DNA of 64,000 bases. Source: Acidobacteriota bacterium. GTDB lineage: Bacteria; Acidobacteriota; Terriglobia; Versatilivoradales; Versatilivoraceae. Both the position numbers and the translations under genes were made by a program. The first letter of the stretch is position 1. Each line of letters begins with the position of its first letter. The stretch lies in NCBI GenBank assembly GCA_022826755.1, contig JAJDUG010000079.1, positions 1 to 64,000 of the forward strand. The letters are read 5' to 3'. The notes under the pieces were generated by a model that was not told the origin of the DNA, did no database searches, and saw only the letters and a program-made list of their open reading frames with translations. This document shows positions 25,830 to 32,805 of the stretch, piece by piece.

Positions 25830-26527
25830 CCCAAGACCTCCCTTTTGCCCTCGCCTGCCATTTCCGGGACTTCTGTTTGCGGCAGCGGGGCCTGCAGTCC
25901 GGCGGTGGCGAACCGGGTCAGCCGTTCGATATTGGCCTCGACCTCGTTCCCTTCACCGGCTTGAACGCCCAACTGCCGCACGAAGCCTCCCTGCATCAGG
26001 GTGTGGACCATGGCTCCGATGACAAAGTGCATGCGCCACATGAGTTCGGTCTTGGGCAGTTCCGGCGCCGCCTGCTCGAATGCCGCCGAAAAACGCCGGA
26101 CCACCTCCTGAAAGAGGTCCACGCACATGGTCTGGAGCTGCCCCGAGGACTCGGAGTAGATCCGGCCGCAGAGCCGGGTGAAGGTCTCGCCCTTTTCCGC
26201 CTGCAGCCACAGACGCAGCGGTGGTCCCACCAGGATGCGCACCAGGTCTTCCAATGGGGGCTGTTGCGGCCGGGAGCGTTCGAGCAGATCGTCCAGCAGT
26301 CGCAACCGCTCGCGATTGAGCGGGCCGATACGGCGGGCAAAGACTTCCCTCACCAGGGCTTCCTTGGAGCCGAAGTGATAGTGAATGGCCGCCAGGTTTA
26401 CCCCGGCTTCGGCCGTAATGGTGCGGATCGAGACCCCGTCGATGCCAAACTCGGCAAAGAGTTGCTCGGCCGTATCCAGGATCTGTTCTCGGGTGTCGGT
26501 GGGCAAGGGAGAACTCAATTCAATCAA
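25826..26527 (-). CDS. TetR/AcrR-family repressor of the RND operon, 233 aa
   Basis: The N-terminal helix-turn-helix (about residues 12-58; ILDTAEQLFAEFGIDGVSIR and INLAAIHYHFGSKEALVREV-like recognition helix) is classic TetR. The C-terminal ligand domain (residues ~85-210) resembles the CerR/DUF1956-like type. The start appears to be TTG 26527, directly after a strong palindromic pair (26526-26552), with no clear ribosome binding site. It probably represses itself and the downstream pump genes until a ligand binds. The C-terminus overlaps the next gene by 4 bases. Confidence 0.88.
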   Translation of the reverse strand: MIELSSPLPTDTREQILDTAEQLFAEFGIDGVSIRTITAEAGVNLAAIHYHFGSKEALVREVFARRIGPLNRERLRLLDDLLERSRPQQPPLEDLVRILVGPPLRLWLQAEKGETFTRLCGRIYSESSGQLQTMCVDLFQEVVRRFSAAFEQAAPELPKTELMWRMHFVIGAMVHTLMQGGFVRQLGVQAGEGNEVEANIERLTRFATAGLQAPLPQTEVPEMAGEGKREVLG

Positions 26528-26552
26528 ACGTACGAATTAAATCATACGTATG
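26526..26552 (-). promoter_or_regulatory. Candidate TetR operator: two palindromes CGTACG and CATACGTATG
   Basis: CGTACG (26529-26534) and CATACGTATG (26543-26552) have centres 16 bases apart and lie immediately before the regulator's start codon. The ACGTA/TACGT half-sites match the kind of operator used by TetR/AcrR proteins that bind as two dimers. This is seen in sequence; binding is inferred. Confidence 0.5.
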
Positions 26553-26566
26553 AAAGAATCAGTGTG

Positions 26567-27211
26567 TCAAGGCGCCACCTTACCTTTTTCGGCAAAACCG
26601 CAGATGTGTGGACTCACCACCGGCAACGGCCCCTGAAATTCCTCCCAGTTCAGTTGGGCGAAACCGGCTCGGGCAATCCGTACCCGTGTATCCGCGTCGG
26701 GCCGGCAACCGTCAAGCAGGCCGCTCCACACCGGACGCACTGCACGCTGAATCCATCGCAGCCTACTGCCCTCCGGCGCCGCAACATGCTCCAGGAAGCA
26801 GTAGCGCCCCCCGGGCTTGAGCACCCGCAGAATCTCTTCCAGAACTGCTTCCACCCGGTCAACCGAGCAGAGAACCAGGGTCCCGACCACGGCATCCACG
26901 CTGGCATCCTCCAATCCCAGGTCCTCTGCCAAGCCGATTTTCAATCGAACCCGACGGTCCAGCCGAGCGGCCTCATTCCGGATGTAGGGGTGGAAACAGG
27001 GATTGGGCTCGATGCCGGTCCACCGGGCTTCCCGGGGCAGGTAGGACAAATTGACGCCGCTTCCGGGGCCGATCTCGACGACCTCGCCTGAAAGCCGGCC
27101 CAGCAGGCTCCGCTTCCGCTCGGCCATCCAGCGCTCGTAGGGGCCGGTGCCGTGAGCCATGCCCCAGGCAAAGGCACGGGCTCGCCAACTGTGCTCTCCG
27201 GCTCGACGCAT
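26567..27211 (-). CDS. Class I SAM-dependent methyltransferase, 214 aa
   Basis: Motif I EIGPGSGVN (46-54) binds SAM. The acidic residue closing strand 2 is in TGIEPNPCFHPYI. VVGTLVLCSVDRVEAVLEEI and LRVLKPGGRYCFLEHV match the Methyltransf_11 core. The whole resembles bacterial relatives of METTL7/phosphatidylethanolamine N-methyltransferase-like enzymes; the substrate is not known. ATG 27211 was chosen because upstream sequence in the longer frame is non-coding in character. It lies 39 bases upstream of the TetR gene on the same strand, with the operator candidate between them. Confidence 0.82.
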   Translation of the reverse strand: MRRAGEHSWRARAFAWGMAHGTGPYERWMAERKRSLLGRLSGEVVEIGPGSGVNLSYLPREARWTGIEPNPCFHPYIRNEAARLDRRVRLKIGLAEDLGLEDASVDAVVGTLVLCSVDRVEAVLEEILRVLKPGGRYCFLEHVAAPEGSRLRWIQRAVRPVWSGLLDGCRPDADTRVRIARAGFAQLNWEEFQGPLPVVSPHICGFAEKGKVAP

Positions 27212-27302
27212 GGGGCAAGTATAGCACTGCGGAGTGAGGTGACCCTGCCCGGTGGCTGTGGTATCTTGATTGCGGCTCAATCGGTCGTTCCGGTGGAAAC
27301 CC

Positions 27303-29078
27303 ATGGCGCCCCGGCAACCCCTGGGAAATCTTCGACAGTTTCTGCAACTCCTTCGGCGAGAGAACCAGCTCGCGACCATAGAGGTCGAAGTGGATCCCTA
27401 CCTGGAAGCCGCCGAAATCCATCGGCGAGTGATCCGGCAAGGGGGTCCTGCTCTGCTGTTCAAGCGCATCCGGGGAAGCCGGTTTCCGGTGGTCACCAAT
27501 CTGTTCGGCACGGCGCGGCGAATCGAGCTGGCTTTTGGCAGAGGCCCCCAGCAACTGGTCCAACAGGTCGCCACCTTGGCTCAGACCCTGCTGCCGCCCC
27601 GCCTGGGGCGCCTGTGGGGACACCGCAACCTGGCCCGGGAGGCCCTCAAACTGGGTACTCGCAGGGTCTCGCGGGGACCGGTGCTGGAATCCGACCAGCA
27701 CCCCGCCGACCTCTCCCGCCTGCCGATCCTGACCACCTGGGAGCAAGATGGAGGCCCTTTCATTACTCTTCCCCTGGTCTACACCCAGCACCCCGGCAAT
27801 GGAAGCCACAACCTGGGAATCTACCGCCTGCAGGTCTATGACACCCAATCCACCGGAATGCACTGGCAGATCCAGAAGGGAGGGGGGTTTCACTACGACC
27901 TGGCCGAGTCCTCGAACGAAGCTCTGCCGGTCACGGTCTTCCTGGGGGGCCCTCCGTCGCTGATCCTGGCTGCAATCGCTCCCCTGCCCGAGAACGTGGG
28001 AGAACTGATGGTGGCTTCTCTGCTGGCAGGCCAGCGGATCCCCATGGTTCAGCCGCCCGACAGCCCTCATCCCTTTCCCGCTGAGGCGGAGTTTGTGTTG
28101 CAGGGGATTGTTCCTCCAGGGCGGCGACGCCGGGAAGGCCCCTTCGGCGATCACTACGGCTACTACTCGCCGGCCCACGATTACCCTGTCTTCCAGGTAG
28201 ACCGACTGCAGCACCGGAGCGACGCCGTTTACCCGGCAACGGTGGTGGGCAAGCCACGGCAGGAGGATTTCTTCATCGGGGACTATCTGCAGGAACTGCT
28301 CAGTCCCCTGTTCCCCCTGGTCATGCCCGGGGTGCGGGACCTGTGGAGTTATGGGGAGACGGGGTTTCACTCCCTGGCGGCAGCCGTCGTGCGCGAACGC
28401 TACGGTCGGGAAGCCATGACCTCCGCCTTCAGAATCCTGGGGGAAGGTCAGCTCTCGCTGACCAAGATCCTGATGGCGACCGACACGCCCATGGACCTGA
28501 GGGACTTCCCCGCCCTGCTGCAACACGTCCTGGAGCGCATCGAGTGGGAGACCGACTTCTTCATCCTCTCCAACCTTTCCATGGACACGCTGGACAGTTG
28601 CGGACCGCAGATCAACCAGGGCAGCAAGGCTGTCTTGTTGGGGATGGGAGCCCCGAAGCGCGATCTGCCCCGGCAGTTTCAGGGCGAGGTTCCGGCCGGG
28701 GTGGAAGAGGTCGATGTCTTCTGCCCCGGATGCCTGGTGATCGGCGGTTCAAGCTTCTCGGAAGAGCCCGGGCAACCGGAGCGCCTGGTCCAATGGCCCG
28801 ACTTCCAGCCCTGGCCCCTGCTGATCCTGACCAACGACACCTCCATAGCCGGAGATTCCGCCCGCTTTCTGTGGTCGGTCTTCACCCGCTTCGAGCCGGC
28901 CGCCGACGTCCATGCGGCCCAGACCACGGTCCGGCGCCATCATCTCTGCTACCGAGCCCCGATCCTGGTGGATGCCAGAATGAAGCCTTCCTATCCGCCG
29001 GAGGTCGCTTCCTCGCCCGACGTGGCGCGAACCGTCGACCGGCGCTGGAGGGAGTACTTTCCGAAGTGTGAAGTTTGA
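27303..29078 (+). CDS. UbiD-family prenylated-FMN (de)carboxylase, 591 aa
   Basis: The N-terminal half is the prFMN-binding domain (residues about 100-330, with HWQIQKGGGFHYDLA and EAEFVLQGIVPPGRRRREGP). The conserved ERYGREA near 365 and GEGQLSLTKILMATD are the UbiD catalytic region (Glu/Arg/Glu triad: the Arg and Glu lie in these motifs). UbiD enzymes reversibly decarboxylate aromatic or alpha,beta-unsaturated acids and need prFMN from UbiX; no ubiX gene lies here. ATG 27303 has GGTGGAAA upstream. The last codons run into a simple repeat (29063-29160), so the C-terminus (FPKCEV) may have been altered by it. Confidence 0.9.
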   Translation: MAPRQPLGNLRQFLQLLRRENQLATIEVEVDPYLEAAEIHRRVIRQGGPALLFKRIRGSRFPVVTNLFGTARRIELAFGRGPQQLVQQVATLAQTLLPPRLGRLWGHRNLAREALKLGTRRVSRGPVLESDQHPADLSRLPILTTWEQDGGPFITLPLVYTQHPGNGSHNLGIYRLQVYDTQSTGMHWQIQKGGGFHYDLAESSNEALPVTVFLGGPPSLILAAIAPLPENVGELMVASLLAGQRIPMVQPPDSPHPFPAEAEFVLQGIVPPGRRRREGPFGDHYGYYSPAHDYPVFQVDRLQHRSDAVYPATVVGKPRQEDFFIGDYLQELLSPLFPLVMPGVRDLWSYGETGFHSLAAAVVRERYGREAMTSAFRILGEGQLSLTKILMATDTPMDLRDFPALLQHVLERIEWETDFFILSNLSMDTLDSCGPQINQGSKAVLLGMGAPKRDLPRQFQGEVPAGVEEVDVFCPGCLVIGGSSFSEEPGQPERLVQWPDFQPWPLLILTNDTSIAGDSARFLWSVFTRFEPAADVHAAQTTVRRHHLCYRAPILVDARMKPSYPPEVASSPDVARTVDRRWREYFPKCEV

Positions 29079-29160
29079 AGTTTGAAGTAGGAAGTTTGAA
29101 GTGGGAAGTTTGAAGTGGGAAGTGGGAAGTTTGGAGTGGGAGGTTTGGAGAGTGGAGAGT
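29063..29160 (+). repeat. Simple repeat built from GAAGTTT/GAAGTGG heptamers
   Basis: A run of GAAGTTT, GAAGTAG and GAAGTGG units that drifts into GGAGTTT and GAGAGTGG units. The first copies code for the last residues of the UbiD protein and include its stop codon. It is prone to slippage. Confidence 0.75.
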
Positions 29161-29408
29161 GGTTGGCCGGGCCCGCAATGCCGTGGGAATCATACCAAGA
29201 AAAAACCCGCCCCCCGCCCTTTCGAATTGACATGTTCCGGAACTCCCGTGGCCGCATGATTAGTCAACGCTATTTCAAAACGCAACACCAGGGCACCGAT
29301 GCCATCGCACCAATGGTTTGAATTCGATCCGGATCGGGCGCCGGACTCCGACTTCGAGCCGGGTAACGCTTCCCACCGCATCGTGACTTACAGGAACTAT
29401 TAACATCG

Positions 29409-29545
29409 ATGCACAGGATGCACAGGATTTTTCAGGAAACGGCCGGCTTCCAATGCCGGGAATCCGCAAATCCGCATCGGGTCATCGCCCGAGTTGGCCT
29501 CTGGTGCAGGAAGCTCTCGTCCTGTTAATCCTGTGCATCCGGTGT
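29409..29545. repeat. Inverted CACAGGATGCACAGG / CCTGTGCATC repeats
   Basis: GATGCACAGGATGCACAGGA (29409-29428) contains two tandem GATGCACAG units. About 100 bases on, ATCCTGTGCATCC is their reverse complement, so the two could pair. The similar GATGAACAGGATGGACAGGA lies at about 18693-18712. Confidence 0.5.
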
Positions 29546-29634
29546 ATCCATGTTCAATCAGGTAGATAACCGGATCAACCGGACAGGGTCCTTATTGCCG
29601 ATAGGCCACGAAGAAAAACTGAAAGAAATCCATT

Positions 29635-29696
29635 CGTATTCGTGCCTATTCGTGTCCATTCGTGGTTCGTCGTTCGCCTTCGTGGATAACTCTTTT
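29635..29696 (+). repeat. Dispersed repeat, copy 4 (most complete)
   Basis: Tandem units ATTCGTGCCT, ATTCGTGTCC and ATTCGTGGTT are followed by CGTCGTTCGC and then the core CTTCGTGGATAACTCTTTT (29678-29696). The copies at 10781-10823, 11272-11290, 12437-12499 and 38274-38289 are shorter or in part reverse-oriented versions. Confidence 0.6.
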
Positions 29697-29808
29697 CCCG
29701 TTCGGTCAAGTCATCTAAACTATCGGGCATCGACCGCAAGGGGATCAGCGACATTGGCTGCCCCGCTACCCTCGCCTGCTTCCCCGGCACGGCGATGAAA
29801 GGGATGAA

Positions 29809-30897
29809 ATGGCCTTATTCGACAAGAACGGCGGCGTCAGTCCGCAACAGGTGCTTCAAGCCCTCAGGAACATCCGGGATCCCGACCTGCAGGAAGACAT
29901 CGTCGAACTGAATTTCGTGAAGGATCTCACCGTCAAGGGCTCCAGGGTCGCATTTACCATCGAGTTGGCCAATCCCGCCTGCCCGGTCAAGGACCAGATC
30001 AAGGCCGAAGCCGAACGCCTGGTCGGATCGCTCGAGGGAGTCCGCTCGGTCTCGGTGGAAATGAGCTTCAAGGTGACTCGCAGGCAGGGTTCCCAGAGCC
30101 AGACCCTTATACCCGGAGTAAGCAACACCATCGCGGTGGCCAGCGGAAAGGGCGGCGTGGGAAAATCCACCGTCGCCGCAAATCTGGCTGCCGCGCTGAT
30201 GGAATGCGGGGCCCGGGTCGGACTGATGGACGCCGATGTCTACGGACCCAGCCTCCCCACCCTGATGGGTTCCTCTCAGACACCCCAGGTGGTCGGAAAC
30301 CGGATCGTCCCACCGGTGGTCCACAACGTCAAGATGATATCCATGGGGTATTTTCTTCCCAAGAACGAGGCGGTCATCTGGAGAGGCCCCATGCTGCACA
30401 AGATGATTCACCAGTTTCTGGGTGAGGTGGAATGGGGGGATCTGGACTACCTGGTGATCGATTTGCCGCCCGGAACCGGGGACATCCAGCTCAGTCTGTG
30501 TCAGACCATTCCCCTGACGGGCGCCGTCATCGTCTCCACCCCTCAGGACCTTGCCCTCAAAGTGGCCTCCAAGGCCATCGCCATGTTCAAGAAGCTCAAC
30601 ACGCCCATCCTGGGGGTGGTCGAAAACATGAGCTTCTATACCTGCGCTCACTGCGGGCAACGGGACGATATATTCGGTCACGGGGGCGCCAGCCGGGCCA
30701 GCCGTGAGATGGGCTTTCCATTCCTGGGTGAGATTCCCCTGAGCAGCGAGATCCGGCTTGCCAGCGACAGCGGCGAACCCACGGTACTGGGTCGCAGCTC
30801 CTGCTGTGGAGCCTTCCAGGCCATTGCCAGTGCGGTGGCCGCAAGGGTCAGCGTCGCCAACCACGCCTCCGTCCAGGCCCCGACCATCGAGATCTGA
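29809..30897 (+). CDS. mrp: Mrp/ApbC/NBP35-type iron-sulfur cluster carrier ATPase, 362 aa
   Basis: The N-terminal MIP18/DUF59 domain (about 8-90; NIRDPDLQEDIVELNFVKDL) is followed by a deviant Walker A P-loop SGKGGVGKS (112-120), a Walker B region DYLVIDLPPGTGD and the C-terminal Cys motif CAHCGQRDDIFGHGG, whose CxxC bridges a 4Fe-4S cluster between two subunits. It transfers Fe-S clusters to apo-proteins in the cytosol. The stop is followed after 2 bases by the DUF971 gene, an association seen in many genomes. Confidence 0.94.
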   Translation: MALFDKNGGVSPQQVLQALRNIRDPDLQEDIVELNFVKDLTVKGSRVAFTIELANPACPVKDQIKAEAERLVGSLEGVRSVSVEMSFKVTRRQGSQSQTLIPGVSNTIAVASGKGGVGKSTVAANLAAALMECGARVGLMDADVYGPSLPTLMGSSQTPQVVGNRIVPPVVHNVKMISMGYFLPKNEAVIWRGPMLHKMIHQFLGEVEWGDLDYLVIDLPPGTGDIQLSLCQTIPLTGAVIVSTPQDLALKVASKAIAMFKKLNTPILGVVENMSFYTCAHCGQRDDIFGHGGASRASREMGFPFLGEIPLSSEIRLASDSGEPTVLGRSSCCGAFQAIASAVAARVSVANHASVQAPTIEI

Positions 30898-30899
30898 CA

Positions 30900-31226
30900 G
30901 TGGTTCCCGTTTCCATCAAGCTCTCGGCGCCCGGCGGCGTGGCCATCAGGTGGAGCGACGGGCATACCTCCACCTACTCCTACGCCTACCTGCGCCGGCG
31001 ATGCCCCTGCGCCATCTGCCGCGACACTCCCCCCGTGGTCAAGACCGAGCCCGATCCCTTTCCGATCCTCGGCAAGGGTCCGATAGCAGCCACGGGAGCC
31101 ACTCCCATCGGCCACTACGCCATCCAGTTCCACTGGAATGACGGGCATGCCGAAGGGATTTACTCCTACTCCTATTTACGGGAGATCTGCCCCGGCGAAG
31201 ACCGCCGGGGCGGGGAGACACCGTAG
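30900..31226 (+). CDS. DUF971 (GBBH-like N-terminal) protein, 108 aa
   Basis: RWSDGHTSTYSYAYLRRRCP with CAICRDTPP, then IGHYAIQFHWNDGHAEGIYS and YSYLREICP, is the DUF971 fold, related to the N-terminal zinc-binding domain of gamma-butyrobetaine hydroxylase. Three Cys in CPCAIC plus a later Cys could bind a metal. GTG 30900 starts 2 bases after the mrp stop. DUF971 genes repeatedly accompany mrp, so a helper role in Fe-S cluster work is likely but unproven. Confidence 0.85.
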   Translation: MVPVSIKLSAPGGVAIRWSDGHTSTYSYAYLRRRCPCAICRDTPPVVKTEPDPFPILGKGPIAATGATPIGHYAIQFHWNDGHAEGIYSYSYLREICPGEDRRGGETP

Positions 31227-31243
31227 CGGTTCGGCACTTCCAT

Positions 31244-32686
31244 TCAGGCGAACGCCTCTTCGATCACTTCGCCACCGTTGATGGTGGCCCGCTCCGACCT
31301 GCCGTTGTGCAGATAGGTCAAGTCGAGATGGTTCAAGCCCAGCGCATGCAGGATGGTGGCGTGAATGTCGTGGACATGGCAGGGTCGCTCAGCCGCCCGC
31401 AGCCCGATTTCGTCCGTGCTTCCGATCACCTGTCCGCCCTTGATTCCGGCGCCGGCCATCCAGACGGTAAACCCCCACGGGTTGTGATCTCGACCTTCTC
31501 CCCGTTCGTTGAAGGGAGTCCGTCCGAACTCCCCTCCCCACACCACCAGCGTTTCCTCGAGCAAGCCGCGGGCCTTCAGGTCGGCCAACAATCCTGCAAT
31601 GGGCTTGTCCGTGGACCGGGTCATCCTGGAGTGGTTGCCTTCCAGGTCTTCGTGGGCGTCCCAGCCTTGACCGCTGCCCGAGTAACACTGAACGAATCGC
31701 ACACCCCTCTCGACCAATCGGCGGGCCAGGAGACAGTTTCGGCCAAAGGTGGCCGTCATTTCATCGTCCAGGCCATACAGCCTCCTGGTTGCCTCGGATT
31801 CCCGGCTCAAATCGACGGCCTCAGGGGCCTCCGATTGCATCCGATAGGCCAACTCATAGGAATTCAAACGGGCTTCCAGTTCGGAGTCCTCAGCCTTGTC
31901 GGCCGCATAGAACCTGTTGAGGGCCGCCAGGTAGTCCAGCTTGCTGCGTTGCTGCCTGTCGGTGATCCCTTCCGGAGTCTTCAGGTGGAAGATGGGCGCC
32001 CCCTCCTTGCGGAACAGAGTGCCTTGGTAGGCAGCCGGCAGGAAGCCGGAACTCCAGTTCTTGGGGCCGCCCACCACCTGCTTTACCTCCCTGAGCACGA
32101 CAAAGGCAGGGAGGTTCCGGTTGGCGCTGCCCAGACCATAGGTGGTCCAGGCGCCCAACGAGGGCCGACCGGCCAGGATCGAACCCGTATTCATTTGACA
32201 GAGCGCACCCACGTGGTTGATACCCTCCTGGTGGCAGGATCGGAACACCGCGATATCGTCGACGTGCCGGGCCATCCGGGCATACCAATCGGACACCCAG
32301 AGTCCACTGTCCCCGTACTGCTTCCAACTGCGCTTGGAGGGCATCAGGGTGTTGTTTGCCGTACCCTTGTTGGCCGTGAAGGGACGAACAAAAGATTCGG
32401 GCATGGGTTGTCCCGCCAGCCTGTCCAACTCCGGCTTGGGATCGAACAGGTCGACGTGGCTCGGTCCCCCTTCCATAAACAGCCAAATGACCGATTGGGC
32501 CCTGGCAGGGTGGTGGGGTTGCCTGGCGGCCAAAAAGCCGTTGCCTCCATCCGCTGCGGCATGGGCAAAGAAGCCATCGCTGTCCAGAAGATACGTCAGG
32601 GCGAGAGAACCGAAACCGCTGCCCGCCCGGCACAGAAAATCACGGCGGGAGGCCAAAGGCAGAATGTGAGGGTCTCTTTCAACCAT
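31244..32686 (-). CDS. DUF1501 family protein, Tat-exported, 480 aa
   Basis: The N-terminal twin-arginine signal SRRDFLCRAGSGFG (Arg14-Arg15) predicts folded export. The body is an alkaline-phosphatase-fold (sulfatase-like) DUF1501 domain: SVIWLFMEGGPSHVDLFDPK, the glycine-rich [40 protein letters not shown] and HDIHATILHALGLNH supply the putative metal-binding His/Asp residues. The partner DUF1549/DUF1553 gene lies just upstream. The pair is very common in planctomycetes, verrucomicrobia and acidobacteria, and its biochemical role is not established. ATG 32686 was chosen at the start of the Tat signal. A decayed paralogue lies at 11,975-12,364. Confidence 0.9.
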   Translation of the reverse strand: MVERDPHILPLASRRDFLCRAGSGFGSLALTYLLDSDGFFAHAAADGGNGFLAARQPHHPARAQSVIWLFMEGGPSHVDLFDPKPELDRLAGQPMPESFVRPFTANKGTANNTLMPSKRSWKQYGDSGLWVSDWYARMARHVDDIAVFRSCHQEGINHVGALCQMNTGSILAGRPSLGAWTTYGLGSANRNLPAFVVLREVKQVVGGPKNWSSGFLPAAYQGTLFRKEGAPIFHLKTPEGITDRQQRSKLDYLAALNRFYAADKAEDSELEARLNSYELAYRMQSEAPEAVDLSRESEATRRLYGLDDEMTATFGRNCLLARRLVERGVRFVQCYSGSGQGWDAHEDLEGNHSRMTRSTDKPIAGLLADLKARGLLEETLVVWGGEFGRTPFNERGEGRDHNPWGFTVWMAGAGIKGGQVIGSTDEIGLRAAERPCHVHDIHATILHALGLNHLDLTYLHNGRSERATINGGEVIEEAFA

Positions 32687-32805
32687 TTTCAGATCCTGAG
32701 ACAGAATACTGGAAGCGTCTCCGTCCGGCGCCCGACCGTCTCTCTCCGCACGCCCTTCCGGCGCCGGCCCTCGGCCCACCCACGTCGGGGGTGTGTTCGC
32801 CTCCA

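Larger units (their letters stand above)
29079..29808. other. Repeat-rich intergenic stretch before mrp
   Basis: No gene is supported. It contains the heptamer repeat, an inverted pair related to GATGCACAGGATGCACAGG (29409-29428) and CCTGTGCATCC (29531-29541), and copy 4 of the dispersed TTCGTG/GGATAACTC repeat (about 29635-29696). Confidence 0.6.
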
